NCBI GenBank assembly: GCA_036850595.1
Contig: CM072167.1
Location: 864,302-928,301 of the forward strand
Direction: 5' to 3'
Source of the DNA: Rhyacichthys aspro
Taxonomy: Eukaryota > Chordata > Actinopteri > Gobiiformes > Rhyacichthyidae
DNA length: 64,000 nucleotides
The notes under the pieces are model-generated. The model did no database searches, had not been told where the DNA came from, and worked only from the letters and a program-made list of their open reading frames with translations. Below, piece after piece: positions 36,801 through 46,450 of the stretch. Position 1 is the stretch's first letter; each line of letters starts with the position of its first letter. A program made the translations under genes and the position numbers.

Positions 36801-39800
36801 TTTTACATACTTTCAGCCTGTAATTGTATGGATTCTACTAACTCACAAAGTGTCAAATAAAGCAATAAAGCTTGACTGTGACGACACATTCCAAGGCGGC
36901 GGGCTCTCTCCTCACGTCACTTCCCTTTACAGACCACAGAGCGAAGTACGCGTTCGCCATATTGCACTGAGGGCTGGAGTGGGACAGGGTCTGGGTTTAA
37001 GGAGGATTAGTTCAGGACCGGTTATTGCCCACTGTCCCCAGAGCTTGAAAGCTATGGATAGGTGCAGAGAAATTGAGGTGTCAACATACTGCAGTTAGGC
37101 TGCAGGAATATAGAAGTACCGATGCACGGAACTCCTGCTCTACAGTTTATCTACTGCTCCTCTTAGCTCTGAGGATAGCTGTCACTCCTGCTCCGTTCTG
37201 AGCGCTCCAGCTCCAGGTAAGAGGACTAATCGTCCCAGCAGGTTTCGAAGTGATGCTCTTCACGGTCAGAGTATGCTAGTAAATGCATTAAGCGATACAG
37301 GAGTTTTAAGAGCCGGACAAATAGATAAAAAATAAAAAATATTTTTATCCATGGGCTGTAAGGACCCTCAATAGCAGAAAGTCATAGATTTCAGTCTTGC
37401 CCTTACGTGCAATACAATTTTAATATGCAGGGTATTTAATTGGGTATTTATTGGGTTTTATTATGTGTGTTTGTGTGATTGTCTGGTTTTAATTTTTTTT
37501 TTATTCTTTATGCACTGATCAGATATGGCACCTAATCTCACTGTACTGCTGTGCAATGACAATAAAGCTTTCTATTCTGTTCTATTCTAAGAAGTTTTCA
37601 ACAGAGTTAATTTGCCCATCAATAACTTACCATTGCTCATTCTCACCCTGGTTTCCCTACTCTCTTCCCCAGTCTCTTCGTGCTCGCGGTCAGAGTCTGG
37701 CTCAAACGTGTAATCCATGGTTGAATCGATGAGGCACTTTCCATTTTAACAAGAATGTTTAAAATCTCGGAAAAACAAGTTGTAGTTTTTAGGAGCGCAA
37801 TCTGCTAAAAACTACTGTGAGTCAGCAGGACATGAAGTGAACTCTGTTTAGTTAAAGGGCCAGTGGAAAAAAACAAGCATTTTCAGAAGAGTGAGAGTGT
37901 TTCCCAGAGATTACCTAAAACTTGAAATATTTTGATCAAAACATGCAACATACACTTCACTGGGAGCACAAGGGACTGTGTTATTAATTAATCAAGCTTA
38001 ATTATACCTTTGAACACTTAGACTTAAAATTAGATTTCTGGACTCACTGTAGACACCAGACTTTAGCTGTTAGGCTGATGTTTCCAGAAAGCTACAGAGG
38101 AAATAACTAAAGACTGTTTGTAAAGAGGAAAGTAAAATCTATCCTTTGATGTGACAAATGAGTTGGCATTGCCGAGTGGCATCAACAGAATCCTGGCTAA
38201 CTTGGCTAACCCATTATACCGATGTACTGGATGTATCTGATTGAGGATATGTATGCCGGCCAATAGTCCTGTATACAGTGAAGCAACAAAGCAGACAGAG
38301 AGAGAGTGGAGGGCTGGGAGTAAGGTCCCCATCAGGGGTTTGGCTCAAGCATTTGAGGAATGTGATGTATACAGTGAGCAAAAGAGCATGGGCTACTGAT
38401 CAATCCTTCTGCAATGGAACCCAGATGGGCCCCTGACTACCATCCTCTGCTGTCTCTGCCTATCCTCCACCTCATTCTGACACTACAAACCATTAAATAA
38501 TACCACTGCATGATAATGGAACAGTCTTTTGCAGCATCTCAGCAACGAGTTCAACCTCAGGCATCTGGAGAGAGACAAAAAGTGGGCAGCAATAAGATAC
38601 AGTGTTCTTTCTGGTGATTATTATTCTAACGCAAAAACAGCTAATTTAAGAGCTAAAATGTTACCCACTGAAACATGATTTCACCAAAATGCCTTAAAAT
38701 TAGCAGGCCAAAAATATCAAAAGCATTTTTAAGTAGCTCAGTTTTTAAAGCAGTAGGATTCATGTTTCCTTTTGAAAATGCAGTCACAGTCACACTAAAA
38801 CATAATACCCACTGACTTTTTTACCACATTTACACAAACAAAAAATGTGGCATTATTACAGATTTCAGTTAGTGGGCAGTCTAAATACTTTTAACATGCA
38901 GTTCCCTTTTAGAATTCAATTCCAGCATTTTCATTACACAGATTTGTGTCACTTTTCCTAAACTCAGTGCAAAAGCAGTCCGCCACTGACACACATATTT
39001 TTCCTCTTTTGTCCGAAACTGACTACAACATAAACTGTAGACTTTTCATAGATGTTTAATACAGAAAGTCCTTGTCCCTACCCTTAAAAGTTTGTCAAAC
39101 AACAGAATTAAATTCAAACATTTTAAAGCACTTTCCTTGCAGAAGGAACTCTGATTACTTTTTAACGTGCAGCCACACACCACTCGCATAACGCAAAATG
39201 TTCCCCATTGACCTGTTCAACAGATATCATTACTGCCAATTTTTCAAGGTTGTCTCAATACCCCTTTTATGTATGTATTTAGCTTCATTACACAATATAC
39301 ATAGTTTAAGTTTAAAGCAGAGTGTTGTTTTCCTAATAAAAAAGGCAGACAGCAGAGAAAAGTTACCATCATACATTTTCAGGAGCACAGTGGCAGTGGT
39401 GACCACAATTAAATAAACCCAGTGACCTAATAAAAAACATTTGAAAATAGAATTGATATGTATGAAAATATCTTTTTTAGAATAATTCTAGAATAATTTC
39501 TGAAATAAACAGCACCATCAGAATCAGAATCAGAATTCCTTTATTTATCCCCAAAGGGAAATTCTTATTTGTTACAGACAAATAGGAAGAATTTAAACAT
39601 CTAATAAATAAAAATATATAATAAATATCAGGTAAAAAAATAAAAATATCAGGCAAACTCTCAAAAAAAAAGAAAAAAAGAAAAAGGAGGTGAAGTGGAA
39701 TCTGTCAACATTTGGATTAAGGCCATATTTTGAGTCTTACCTAAAAGACAGAGATGAACAGTGTCACAACATTTGGATGACATCAGATTCATAAGACTCC

Positions 39801-42800
39801 AGTTTCTTGACACATTTTTAAATTCACTGACTCTATCTGTTTGTGTGACTCAGTGCTATCTTTCCCTCAATACAATATTGGACCTCTTATGTCAAATAGG
39901 AGCACCACAAGGCACAGGTTTGCCCTGCTGACTATTGGCTTATGGGGCACTGTCCCATGAAAAAATCTTAGCAATTGATATATACACACACTATCCTTTG
40001 TGCCGCTTTAAAGTAGTATTAGATTTTTTACATTTACTTTATATCACTCTTGCTTTTCAAACACTTTAAAAAAAAAAAAAAAGTTTTTACACAATCTTTT
40101 GGAAATGTTGATGTTCCGTGATGTTTTCATTGTCAGTGTATTGTGAGTTTTGCAATATTCTGAAGTGCAGACATACATAAAAAGATACCGTGCCTGATTA
40201 GATTACACAATTTTAGAGTCATTGGGATACATAAGAAATAAATAAATGAGGACACTGAGGACCATGTCTTGGGGGAGCACAGTTGTGGTGGAGATCAAGA
40301 CGGAGGTATATTTGGCTATCTTGTGCCAGGCACCCGCACAAGCAGTGTGTGATCTTTTAAGGCCATTGCAAGTGAACACAGCGTTGCATTGGGTAGGTGC
40401 CCGTCTGATGGAGGTATCATTAATGATTTTAACTGTGAAATTGTTGTTGCGCACATTTTTATTATTATACACATGCTCTGATATACAAATTGAAAAGGAG
40501 TTTTCCTTGCGTAATGACACACCGTGGGAAAAAAAAACGCTTTTTTCCGGTGTTCAAAGTGACCATGCATCCTCCATGTGATTAAGGCCAATTAAGATGC
40601 ACGCAGCAACTAGAAAACAAGAACGAGGACGGCTTTACATGACGTGAGTAAAGAAGTTATCCCTGTGTTGTTTGTTCTGTCTTTATTCTACTTTGAAATT
40701 TATTAAAAACATTAGGCTTGCTACAATAGACGGTGTTGATGGCAATACCAGTGGTAAGTCACAACACCGGTTTCTTCACTTGCCCACTGTGGCACCATCT
40801 CCCACTGTTGTTTTGATTTGTTTGATTAAGTAAGCTTAATGCTATTTAATAAGGAAGCAAAATAAAACATACAGTTTAGAAGAGAACAGACAATACAATT
40901 AAAAACAAAAAGCAGCTGCCCAATGCTGCATGGCAAGGGACAGTCACATCGCAGATCAACAGCAGGAGTCAGTAGGGTCGCCATGATAACTGCGCTACCG
41001 CAGTGGTAAGTTGACAACCGGCGGTATCCGAAACTTAACCCCGATTTACACTGAGAGCTATTACGGGACCCTACATAGACGTAGTCGTATATTTAAAAGT
41101 GTCAATTCACTGCCACCGCTGCCACGCTCTTGTGTGGATCTTCTGTCTTTATTTTGCAAACTTTACGTGCTATTAAAGAGCTTTTATTTTAAAAGGGTGC
41201 ATGTTTATTTTAACACTTCTTGTGTACTTCCTGCGTTTCCCCTGCTGTAGCTACGTAGGGTGACGCTGACGCCTTGAAAACTCATGATGCGATCCTGGCA
41301 CGAGTGATTTACATGTTAAGTCAATGGAAAGACGCAATAAGATGCATATTTCCGTCTCATTGCGTCTTTGCATTGACTTAACATGTAAATCACTCGTGCC
41401 AGATGCCTCATTCGCGTTTGGTGTGAAAGTACCATAACGTCTTACCATTTAATAGAAGAAAAGACAGCAGCTTGTTTAGCGCTTGTAATGCTGCTGTGTT
41501 CAATTGCACTCTGGAAAACGAAAGTGAAAAAAACTAAATGGAGTGCTTTGGAACACACTTATCACTTACTATTCCATCTTTGTGACAAGAAAGGCCAAAT
41601 AATTGATTAAAACAAATCAAAGCATGTGATAAATACATATAAAGTTTGTTGAGATATGTCTATCTGTGTCCACAATCTATTCACTTTGAAAAAAATTGAC
41701 CCGCAGCCAGTCAAAGTTGCCGACCCCTGAACTAAGGCCTTGGTCTGCCTGCATGTTTGTAGTGGGGCACAGGGGTTGATAATGAAAACATGTCAACATG
41801 GGAAATATCTGCATAGAATTCCATATGTCGTATATTCACACTGTCAATCTACTTGGTTTCTCAGAGCTTTAACTCAAATAACAAGAGTCAGTAGTCTATC
41901 TGGAAGTCAAAAACAAAGACAAATACAACAAGAATATCACAGTATACCCTAACACAACACTTGAGTTCAGAGGGCACTGCGGCATTGAATGGAATGTTTG
42001 ATGTGTTTGGCAATAAAAGAAGCTAAGGGTGATCTGACCAGGATTTTAGAGGCCGATTACCAACAACTTAAATCAATACTGGCTGATACCGATCACCGAG
42101 TCTGTTTAATTATGTACATTAATAAATTCACTATTTTTAAAACACAGAAGCCAGTTTTAAATATTAATTATTAGGGGGTGATAAAACTAAAAAATAATCA
42201 ACTGACAATGTTTTGTTTTATTTACTTTTTTAGTTTTATTCAGCAAGAACAGCAAGTTTTACTCACAATAACCACAGGCAACAACAGGCCTGACAAAAAA
42301 TCTAAATCCAATTTCAGCTGTCAGCTTTACTTCACTAAACGACTTGTTGGAGAGTTTGTGACAACGAGACTGAGACAAAACTCCTAATATTCATTGACGT
42401 GACTTGCTTTCAAGTGTCTGATGAGGTTCATGGTGTAGTATGTTTTTGGTCGCTTTCCTCTACGGGAAATTTCCTTGTGACAAATATAAATAATAATAAA
42501 CAGCGAGTAAACAAGTGAAAGTCTTGTGTGTATTGCATCATTTGATCGGCCCTGTTGATCGGCCATTCTTGCCAATTGCCGATCACACTATTTTAAGCCA
42601 TTATTGCCCAATCATGAGCGGTGGCCAATTGATAGGAGAACCCCCTAACAGAGGAGACTAATGATGACTGTGACAGAGCTACAAAAAGTAGTGCAATACA
42701 AAGTATATAAATGTATTTTCAAAACTAATCATATCTGTGTAAGGCATAAAACCTGCGTGACTCATTTGCCTTCAGTTCCTCATATTTCCGGAGAAAAATG

Positions 42801-45800
42801 TACCAGAGCTTACTATAGGAGCTTGTTTAATGCATATTGGAGCCGATATTTACATAGTTGGGCCGGCTCGAGGCCAGTTTGGGTTCTCACCATAAACAAA
42901 CCACACTGTAGTCCACTTGCTGGACTGCTTTCACACCTGCTCAACCAAACCACACTGATGAGCAAACTGGACTTGAGTTCGTTTTGATTGGACCTACGTG
43001 TCACGTGTAAAAGCAGGAACAATTTGATCCTCACTAATAATTACTGTGATCAATGCTTAGAGTAATATTTACAGTTTTTATTAAATAGTATGATGATATT
43101 ATGTACAGTGATAAATGTGCAGGGTTTAACCCTTTTTGTTGTACCAAAAATGAAGGCTCCTGGTGATCAGCAACAAAGTTTTTGTCATAGAGCTTGTTGA
43201 GGCTAATATTGTGACCAGCCAGACTGAGGGTGTGACTGAACAGTCCTCAGCCAATTCATAAAATAGAGTAACTTCTACATTATCATCAGTGTTGACATAT
43301 CGGGCAGAATTTTGCAAATTTTATGAGATCGGCCTTTGGCTCAAAATATTGTCATACAGTAGGGCTGGGCGATATGACCTCAAATTAATATCACAATAAA
43401 TTGGGCAGTTTTCCTCGATAACGATAAATGCACGATAAATTTGTCTACGGCTGTGTCAGCCGCTTCTTCGTTTGAACCATCAGCCATTTCCTCATCGTCT
43501 GTTTCCCTTCTTGTTCAGACTGTATCAGTGTTGCCAACTCCTCAGTAAGAAAAGTAGCGATTGTCTGTCCTAAAAGTCGCTAGAAGTCGCTAAATGACGT
43601 TATTGTCTAATTTGCATAATTGTGCATGTAATTATGGATACTGTAGGAGGGAGGAATAACGCTGTTTTTTTTTTGTTTTTTTTTAACCATAAATAGCAGT
43701 TTCTTTTGGGTGGATCAGTTGTAAGCCATAGGTTTTTGAGCATGCAGCCTTTAGATTCAGGGTTTGAGTCCCATTCCTTTCTGTATTTTTAAGTGTAGCT
43801 ACCTGGCTAGGTAGAGCTGTGTGCTTCTCAGAGAAGCACACAGCAGTGGACAAGTCTAGTGAGTGACTGAGGCTGTGTGAGTCTCTGGTCTAACGATAAA
43901 TCCATGCTCAGGACGTGGAGAGGTGAACATCTCCTGCTCTGATGCAGGGGGGACTGCTGCGAGCAGACTGGACCGTCTGTGAGTGCTCTGGGACGGGGAG
44001 GGGGGCCCGACAGTGTCGAGCTGCTCATTGAGAAAACTAAAAACTAATCTCCCAAAGTCCCCAATAACACCAGGAAAAGTCGCTAGATTTGTCGCTAGTT
44101 GCTTTTTTTGAAAAAGAGTCGCTAGACGGGTCTGAAAAGTCGCTAAATATAGCGACAAAGTCGCTAAGTTGGCAACACTGGACCGGATGGGTGGAGTCAC
44201 GTGACTACACACGCTGTACACTGTCTTAAAGGGGACTGAACATAGCCTACCAGCACACACAGTCAAAACAGACAAAAAAATACTTTTATTTTCTTTTTTA
44301 TTAAAACACAGAATTTACCGACATGGGCAAAATGACGTCGGTTATCGTAGTAAATTTTGGTAACGGTAAATTTCCGGTTTATCGCCCAGGCCTATCATAC
44401 AGGAAGATTTTCAGTCAGGCAGTTTTTTGAAAGACTACTGACCACATGACTAAAGGATCCCAGCTGCACCATTTCACTGTTGAGGTCCCTGGATGCACAG
44501 CACAAGCACAGTGTGAGAAGTAGTTTACTCAGAGCATTGGTATGTAGCATACGTTTCTGTAGCTAGCTTGGATGAAACGTGTTGCGATGTGTTAAGTCAC
44601 ACTATGTTAAGTCATGATGTGTTAAGTCACGCTGGTTCATTCAAATGCTGTTTTGAAGTGCCACAAACTCAAACTGGGAAATAGCGGGGAGACTAAATTG
44701 TGCTTTAATAACGCTGAGAAATGAATCGCACTACAGCTAATATAGAGGCGTTGGACTTTTAAGAAAAATTTGAAGCGCCACAAGGTAAAAATGTAAAAAA
44801 GCGAAGCTAGATTGTTTTTTTAATATTGTGCCCTAACAATGCAGAGAAATGTACATTGAAGACATGGCTAGAGACTAAATGGAGAAACAAGATAGCATAA
44901 AGTTGTTGCGTACCAGACAAGCTAAATGAATAAACGGGATTTAAATAATTTCTTCATTTATACTTAATAGCACACAAGGCTCTCATGATTGCTACTCCAT
45001 AAAAAGTACAAAACAAGGGAGATTCTTTTGAACATAACTTTATGATTCTTCATATTTGTAGAATTCACCTTTTTCTTTTTTTTAATTCATTAACTTGTGA
45101 AAATCTGTCCTCTATATCGGCTCAAAAACATCAGCTTTGCTTATCAGCCATTTGCTGATTATGATCAGGTTCTGAAGATATCGGCATTACCATCGGCCTT
45201 TAAAAAACCCATATCGGTCGACCTCTGGTTGACACTATTGCAACGGAGAAGCAGAGTACTGTGGATAATCTGCTGAGACACATTCAAAGTCGAATCTAGT
45301 AATAAAGCTGGTCTAATCTAGGACTAAACCTAGTCTACGCTGGGGCTGAACTAGAACCAATCCAGGTCAAAACTAAAATTGAGGGCTGAACCCAGACTAC
45401 ACTGTAACTAAACGTAGAGTACATCAGTAGGTACTAGCTCTAAACTAAGACTAAATCAACTCAAAACAGGAGTCAACCTGGCCAAAACCATGGGAAAACC
45501 GGGACTTCACTCAGAAGTAAATCAGGACTGAACCAGAATAAACCCATCCTAATCCAGGACTCTGTAGCCTACCATAACAATTGGAGGCTTCACTGTGGCC
45601 CCTGCTGACGGGGTGAACACAGCCCCCACCCAAAAAAACTCCAGCATTATCTGCTCAGTGTTATCAACCATAACCAAACCCGTCCTGTTCACACCTCTCA
45701 ATGCTAGTCCAGCTCAATCTATGCCTGACCATGGCGCCAAGACTTTCAAGACAGGTAGCATACAGTAACAGTTCGGCTGTTTTGTTTTTTTGCTTGTTTT

Positions 45801-46168
45801 TATGTTTTTTGTTTTTTCCAGTCCTTTGCGGTGATTTTTAAACATGTGCTTTGAAGCCAGGTTGAATACTAATATTAAAGTTAAATTTTATGGAAAACTG
45901 TGCTTCAAAATAGCGCCGGAGTCTGACGAAACTTCTGGAAAGAGACGCTGCATTTTTTTTGGGGGGACAATAAACCGTGACGAGGTTAAAGTCTGTCGAT
46001 GGAGGAAGCTCGAATAGACAGAAGAAATTTCTTCCCTGCCACAAAAGTATGGAACGCTAGTTCGTGAAAGAGACTACAAAACCAAACAAAGGGTTCAAAA
46101 AGTCCACTTACTTTGCTTCTGACTTCTGCAGAGAGTCCGTACGCTGGTCCCTTATTAAAATGAGTCAT
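20036..46168 (-). CDS. cnn3: Calponin-3 (seven coding exons)
   Basis: Calponin-3 is a cytoplasmic actin-binding protein of the calponin family that regulates stress fibres and actomyosin contractility. The coding exons are 46168-46112, 25575-25454, 24936-24870, 23919-23782, 23710-23594, 21743-21597 and 20371-20036, summing to 984 nt (327 residues). All junctions have GT-AG sites and matching phases. An N-terminal segment MTHFNKGPAYGLSAEVRSK is followed by a calponin-homology domain (about residues 20-130), then three CLIK repeats with the core SLQMGTNK or GLQMGTNK (about 162-187, 202-226 and 241-266), and a Tyr/Asp-rich acidic tail ending DQGIDY. Tail and length match vertebrate CNN3 rather than CNN1 or CNN2. 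No stop or frameshift is seen. Whether it is the a or b fish paralogue is unknown. Confidence 0.95.
21597..21743 (-). CDS. cnn3: cnn3 coding exon 6
   Basis: 49 codons, phase 0 at both ends, acceptor TTTCAG and donor GTCACA (a weak donor). Encodes the core of CLIK repeat 1 (MGTNKCASQAGMTAYGTRR) and the start of repeat 2 (TTISLQMGTNKGASQ). Confidence 0.95.
21769..22012. repeat. (AT)n microsatellite block in cnn3 intron 5
   Basis: Three AT runs: 21769-21826, 21839-21890 and about 21991-22012. A truncated LINE 3'-end repeat (21892-21986) lies between the second and third, and the third abuts a TTAA-type element. Open frames of alternating Tyr and Ile here are artefacts. Confidence 0.9.
21892..21986 (-). 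repeat. LINE 3'-end repeat, copy 2 (truncated)
   Basis: TTCATTCATTTTCTACCGCTT followed by GGCTGGAGCCTATCCCAGC and CTTTGGGCCTTAGGTGGGG; same family as 6452. Confidence 0.75.
22012..22779 (+). mobile_element. TTAA-type ballast-exon element, copy C (5' truncated)
   Basis: Starts inside the element at AGAAGCGGTTTGAATGAGCT directly after an AT run and ends at TTAA 22776-22779 after TAATATGGGACC. It keeps the exon-1-like ATG (about 22199) and a GTAAATGAG donor. Codon-level damage is present in exon 1. The cysteine exon (about 22385-22454) is well kept. Confidence 0.75.
22780..23345 (+). pseudogene. Tc1/mariner transposon 3' relic in cnn3 intron 5
   Basis: Broken plus-strand frames read KPLLTKKN, then FAKKKHLDDP, and near 23130 CLAISL with AEY. 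Then come TCTGCAAAG and CTTCACAGCAATGTGAAAGAC; the tail after them reads ACTCATTGCCAGTTATCACA, followed by the ATTGCTGCTGAGGGCAGCAC block and a ttaaggggg end. I recognise this as the 3' end of a common fish Tc1-like element. Heavily decayed. Confidence 0.6.
23594..23710 (-). CDS. cnn3: cnn3 coding exon 5
   Basis: 39 codons, phase 0 at both ends, acceptor TTTCAG and donor GTAAAT. It links the CH domain to the first CLIK repeat: starts AKTKGMDTKIDIGVKYADKA and ends GQCVIGLQ. Confidence 0.95.
23782..23919 (-). CDS. cnn3: cnn3 coding exon 4
   Basis: 46 codons, phase 0 at both ends, acceptor TTGCAG and donor GTGAGA. Encodes the C-terminal half of the CH domain: LENLGNFIKAMLAYGLKPSD, then the IFEANDLFENGNMTQVQ motif. 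Confidence 0.95.
24870..24936 (-). CDS. cnn3: cnn3 coding exon 3
   Basis: 67 nt, acceptor TTTCAG and donor GTGAGA. The first base completes Glu-60 with exon 2; the exon then encodes LINKIQPGSVKKISHSQLNW and ends HK in phase 0. Central CH-domain helices. Confidence 0.95.
25454..25575 (-). CDS. cnn3: cnn3 coding exon 2
   Basis: 122 nt, acceptor TTTCAG and donor GTAAGT. Encodes IAQKYDTQKEEELRFWIEEM and on to GLKDGVILC, the start of the calponin-homology domain (actin-binding module family). Begins in phase 0 after exon 1 and ends in phase 2. Confidence 0.95.
25885..26205 (-). repeat. LINE 3'-end repeat, copy 3
   Basis: Starts near CCATTCTCTTCACTTATTCC and runs through GGGGTCGCGGGTGACTGGAG, CATGCATGTCTTTGGGCAG and GGGAGGACATGCAG. 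Same family as 6452, minus strand. Confidence 0.7.
27385..27432 (+). repeat. LINE-like 3' tail with TAGA run
   Basis: AATTTCCCTTGTGGATCAAT then AAAGT and TAGATAGATAGA. This resembles the 3' terminus of fish LINEs of the Rex1/L2 type; the body is missing. Confidence 0.4.
29131..29357 (+). repeat. LINE 3'-end repeat, copy 4 (plus strand)
   Basis: Runs from CAAAGACATGCATGTATAGG to GCGGTAGAAAATGAATGAAT with the (GAAT)n tail at the right. Same family as 6452 but opposite orientation. Confidence 0.75.
30442..30843 (+). pseudogene. hAT/ZBED-type transposase, central fragment
   Basis: The frame holds SYSLTVHYINEDFELKTHFF, a hallmark of the RNase H-like core of ZBED/hAT transposases, and ends with NMVKAAQLSDW and CFGHRLHLAIG. 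In related proteins the first piece follows a TTDLWTS block (here TTDLWTS is shifted to another frame near 30590), and CFGHRLHL is the region with conserved Cys/His. The N-terminal BED zinc finger is absent. A stop-bearing gap (30844-30916) separates it from the C-terminal piece. Confidence 0.7.
30917..31249 (+). pseudogene. hAT/ZBED-type transposase, C-terminal fragment
   Basis: From ATG 30917 the frame reads VSISYLKPVLHYLATSMLAA, then STRSIKAKF, an in-frame TAG at 31091-31093, then YPNTQDLLDVASFLDPRFKK and a TGA at 31247. DVASFLDPRFK is a typical hAT block upstream of the dimerisation (hATC) domain; the hATC domain itself is missing. Confidence 0.7.
31811..33702 (-). pseudogene. piggyBac transposase (PGBD4-like), disrupted
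   Basis: Transposase of the DDE/DDD piggyBac family, which cuts and pastes at TTAA. Segments in order on the minus strand: a Ser/Arg-rich leader and DLFKLFFTDDVLQTLC (33702 to about 33190), a 1-nt frameshift near 33184, then NKQAAKNIAQ and KLQKFLGLNFYFALVKLC; a TAG at 32852-32854; then YHPRQNLDIDERMVATR, FKLFVLADSSNGYTIDFTVY, FNVYTDNFYTSPKLLRDLYD (catalytic Asp blocks) and HMGGVDFSDQL; a TAA at 32081-32083; then the C-terminal Cys-rich zinc-binding tail with CILC and CEIC. About 550 residues in all. Only three lesions, so it was inactivated fairly recently. An acidic upstream piece lies at 33763-33890. Confidence 0.9.
33763..33890 (-). pseudogene. Acidic N-terminal exon of the piggyBac transposase
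   Basis: The minus strand reads GDESELTSSSESGAESFLTD, then EEVVYQEGLDPVEE and a GTAAGT donor-like site at 33761. A pyrimidine-rich tract and AG near 33628 could be the acceptor, implying a spliced leader as in several vertebrate piggyBacs. The predicted phases do not fit cleanly, so the splice is unproven. Confidence 0.5.
35010..35699 (+). mobile_element. TA-flanked pogo/Tigger-like miniature element
   Basis: TA at 35010-35011 and 35698-35699 flanks CAGTGGTCCCTCATTTATCG on the left and, read from the right, CACTTGTCCCTCACTATAAC. The body has no transposase and contains a 41-bp tandem repeat. Confidence 0.75.
35457..35612. repeat. 41-bp tandem repeat, about 3.8 copies
   Basis: The unit contains TTAGCCAATCAGGACGCAGA followed by ACACAATGCGCGAGTTCTC. 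Units start at 35457, 35498 and about 35539 and 35580. Units carry a CCAAT box sequence. Contained within the miniature element above. Confidence 0.85.
37440..37590 (+). repeat. LINE-like 3' end
   Basis: GTGCAATGACAATAAAGCTT followed by TCTATTCTGTTCTATTCTA is the typical 3' terminus of a fish LINE; the body cannot be identified. Confidence 0.45.
37631..37718 (-). pseudogene. Acidic first-exon-like fragment (ballast-protein type) in cnn3 intron 1
   Basis: The minus strand has ATG at 37718 opening MDYTFEPDSDREHEETGEES then RETRVRMSN, ending in phase 1 at a GGTAAGT donor (37630-37629). The composition (F-E/D-P-x-S-D followed by Glu-rich) is like exon 1 of the TTAA elements elsewhere in this window (FDPESDSEFEE). 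A cysteine exon downstream is not found. TTAA occurs at 37852-37855, about 135 bp upstream. Inferred to be a relic of the same class of transposon-borne gene. Confidence 0.4.
39515..39575 (-). repeat. LINE-like 3' tail
   Basis: CAGAATCAGAATCAGAATTC and CTTTATTTATCCCCAAAGGG. On the minus strand this is the AATTTCCCTTTGGGGATAAA tail common in fish LINEs. Confidence 0.45.
41295..41402. repeat. 44-bp inverted repeat (one mismatch)
   Basis: 41295-41338 (CTGGCACGAGTGATTTACAT...) is complementary to 41359-41402 except for one base, with a 20-nt loop. A diverged half of the same family occurs at 62945-63010. Confidence 0.85.
41665..41732. mobile_element. hAT-like miniature element right end
   Basis: The tract TTGACCCGCAGCCAGTCAAA, then GTTGCCGACCCCTG, is a usual right terminus of hAT-type non-autonomous elements. 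The left end was not identified. Confidence 0.35.
43360..44394 (+). mobile_element. hAT miniature element with perfect 8-bp target duplication
   Basis: TCATACAG at 43352-43359 is repeated exactly at 44395-44402. The ends are TAGGGCTGGGCGATATGACC and, read from the right, TAGGCCTGGGCGATAAACCG. Length 1035 bp. No transposase. A second element (43526-44180) is nested inside. Confidence 0.9.
43526..44180 (+). mobile_element. Nested hAT-like element with CAGTGTTGCCAACT ends
   Basis: Inverted ends CAGTGTTGCCAACT and AGTTGGCAACACTG; flanking 8-mers gactgtat and gaccggat match at six of eight. The subterminal zones carry about eight GTCGCTA heptamers, candidate transposase-binding sites. A tRNA-like GGTTTGAGTCCC occurs near 43760. 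A decayed right end of the same family lies at 63055-63152. Confidence 0.75.
45115..45228 (-). mobile_element. hAT-like element end (CAGAGGTCGACCGATA)
   Basis: Ends TATCGGTCGACCTCTG with AT-rich ATCGGC motifs inside, a known type of fish hAT terminus; a related ATCGGCC-rich stretch occurs at 42050-42600. The pair is not matched with certainty. Confidence 0.4.
45285..45560. repeat. Degenerate minisatellite of GGACTAAACC-like units
   Basis: Repeated variants of CTAGGACTAAACCTAG, GGGGCTGAACTAGAACC and AGGACTGAACCAG at loose spacing. Low-complexity; located about 0.6 kb inside cnn3 intron 1. Confidence 0.5.
46112..46168 (-). CDS. cnn3: cnn3 coding exon 1
   Basis: ATG at 46168 in the context AACAATG opens MTHFNKGPAYGLSAEVRSK, identical in style to the start of vertebrate calponin-3; GTAAGT donor follows at 46111 in phase 0. 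The start is chosen because the CNN3 N-terminus is highly conserved. Upstream frames are not continuous with it. Confidence 0.95.
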
Positions 46169-46450
46169 TGTTCTTTAGTATGTGGGAAAATCTCGGCTAC
46201 AAAGTAGCAAAGAGCTGCTGTGGCGTAACAAACTCCTTTAACGCTTTGGGAGATTAAACCTCGGAACGGAGCAAAAAGTCCTTCAGAGTTTACGCAGAGC
46301 AAGCACAACTCACTTTCTTTCAACAATCTGTCCAACTTTTCACAGGACAAAAATGTCGTCAAGAGATGTGCAGGCAGCAGCCAATCAGAGCGCGCCGTGA
46401 GCCGAGTCCACGCCCTGTGCTTGTATTCAGTTGCATACGTTCTGCTGGAG
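46169..46450 (-). promoter_or_regulatory. cnn3: Probable cnn3 5' UTR and proximal promoter
   Basis: Sequence just upstream of the ATG is locally richer in CG than its surroundings (for example CAGAGCGCGCCGTGAGCCGA near 46386). A CCAAT box on the plus strand (46381-46385) lies 213 bp before the start codon. No clear TATA box is seen. The transcription start is unknown. Confidence 0.4.

Larger units (their letters stand above)
25576..46111 (-). other. cnn3: cnn3 intron 1 (20.5 kb)
   Basis: Bounded by GTAAGT after exon 1 and TTTCAG before exon 2. It accounts for most of the gene and holds the hAT, piggyBac and miniature elements listed separately. Stretches without a recognised feature include 26400-27380, 27433-28990, 35700-37430, 37860-39510 and 39580-41290. 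Confidence 0.85.

Noticed and set aside
43690..43775. Possible tRNA with GGTTTGAGTCCC box
   Set aside because: Only a B-box-like sequence and a poor A box; no cloverleaf can be drawn.
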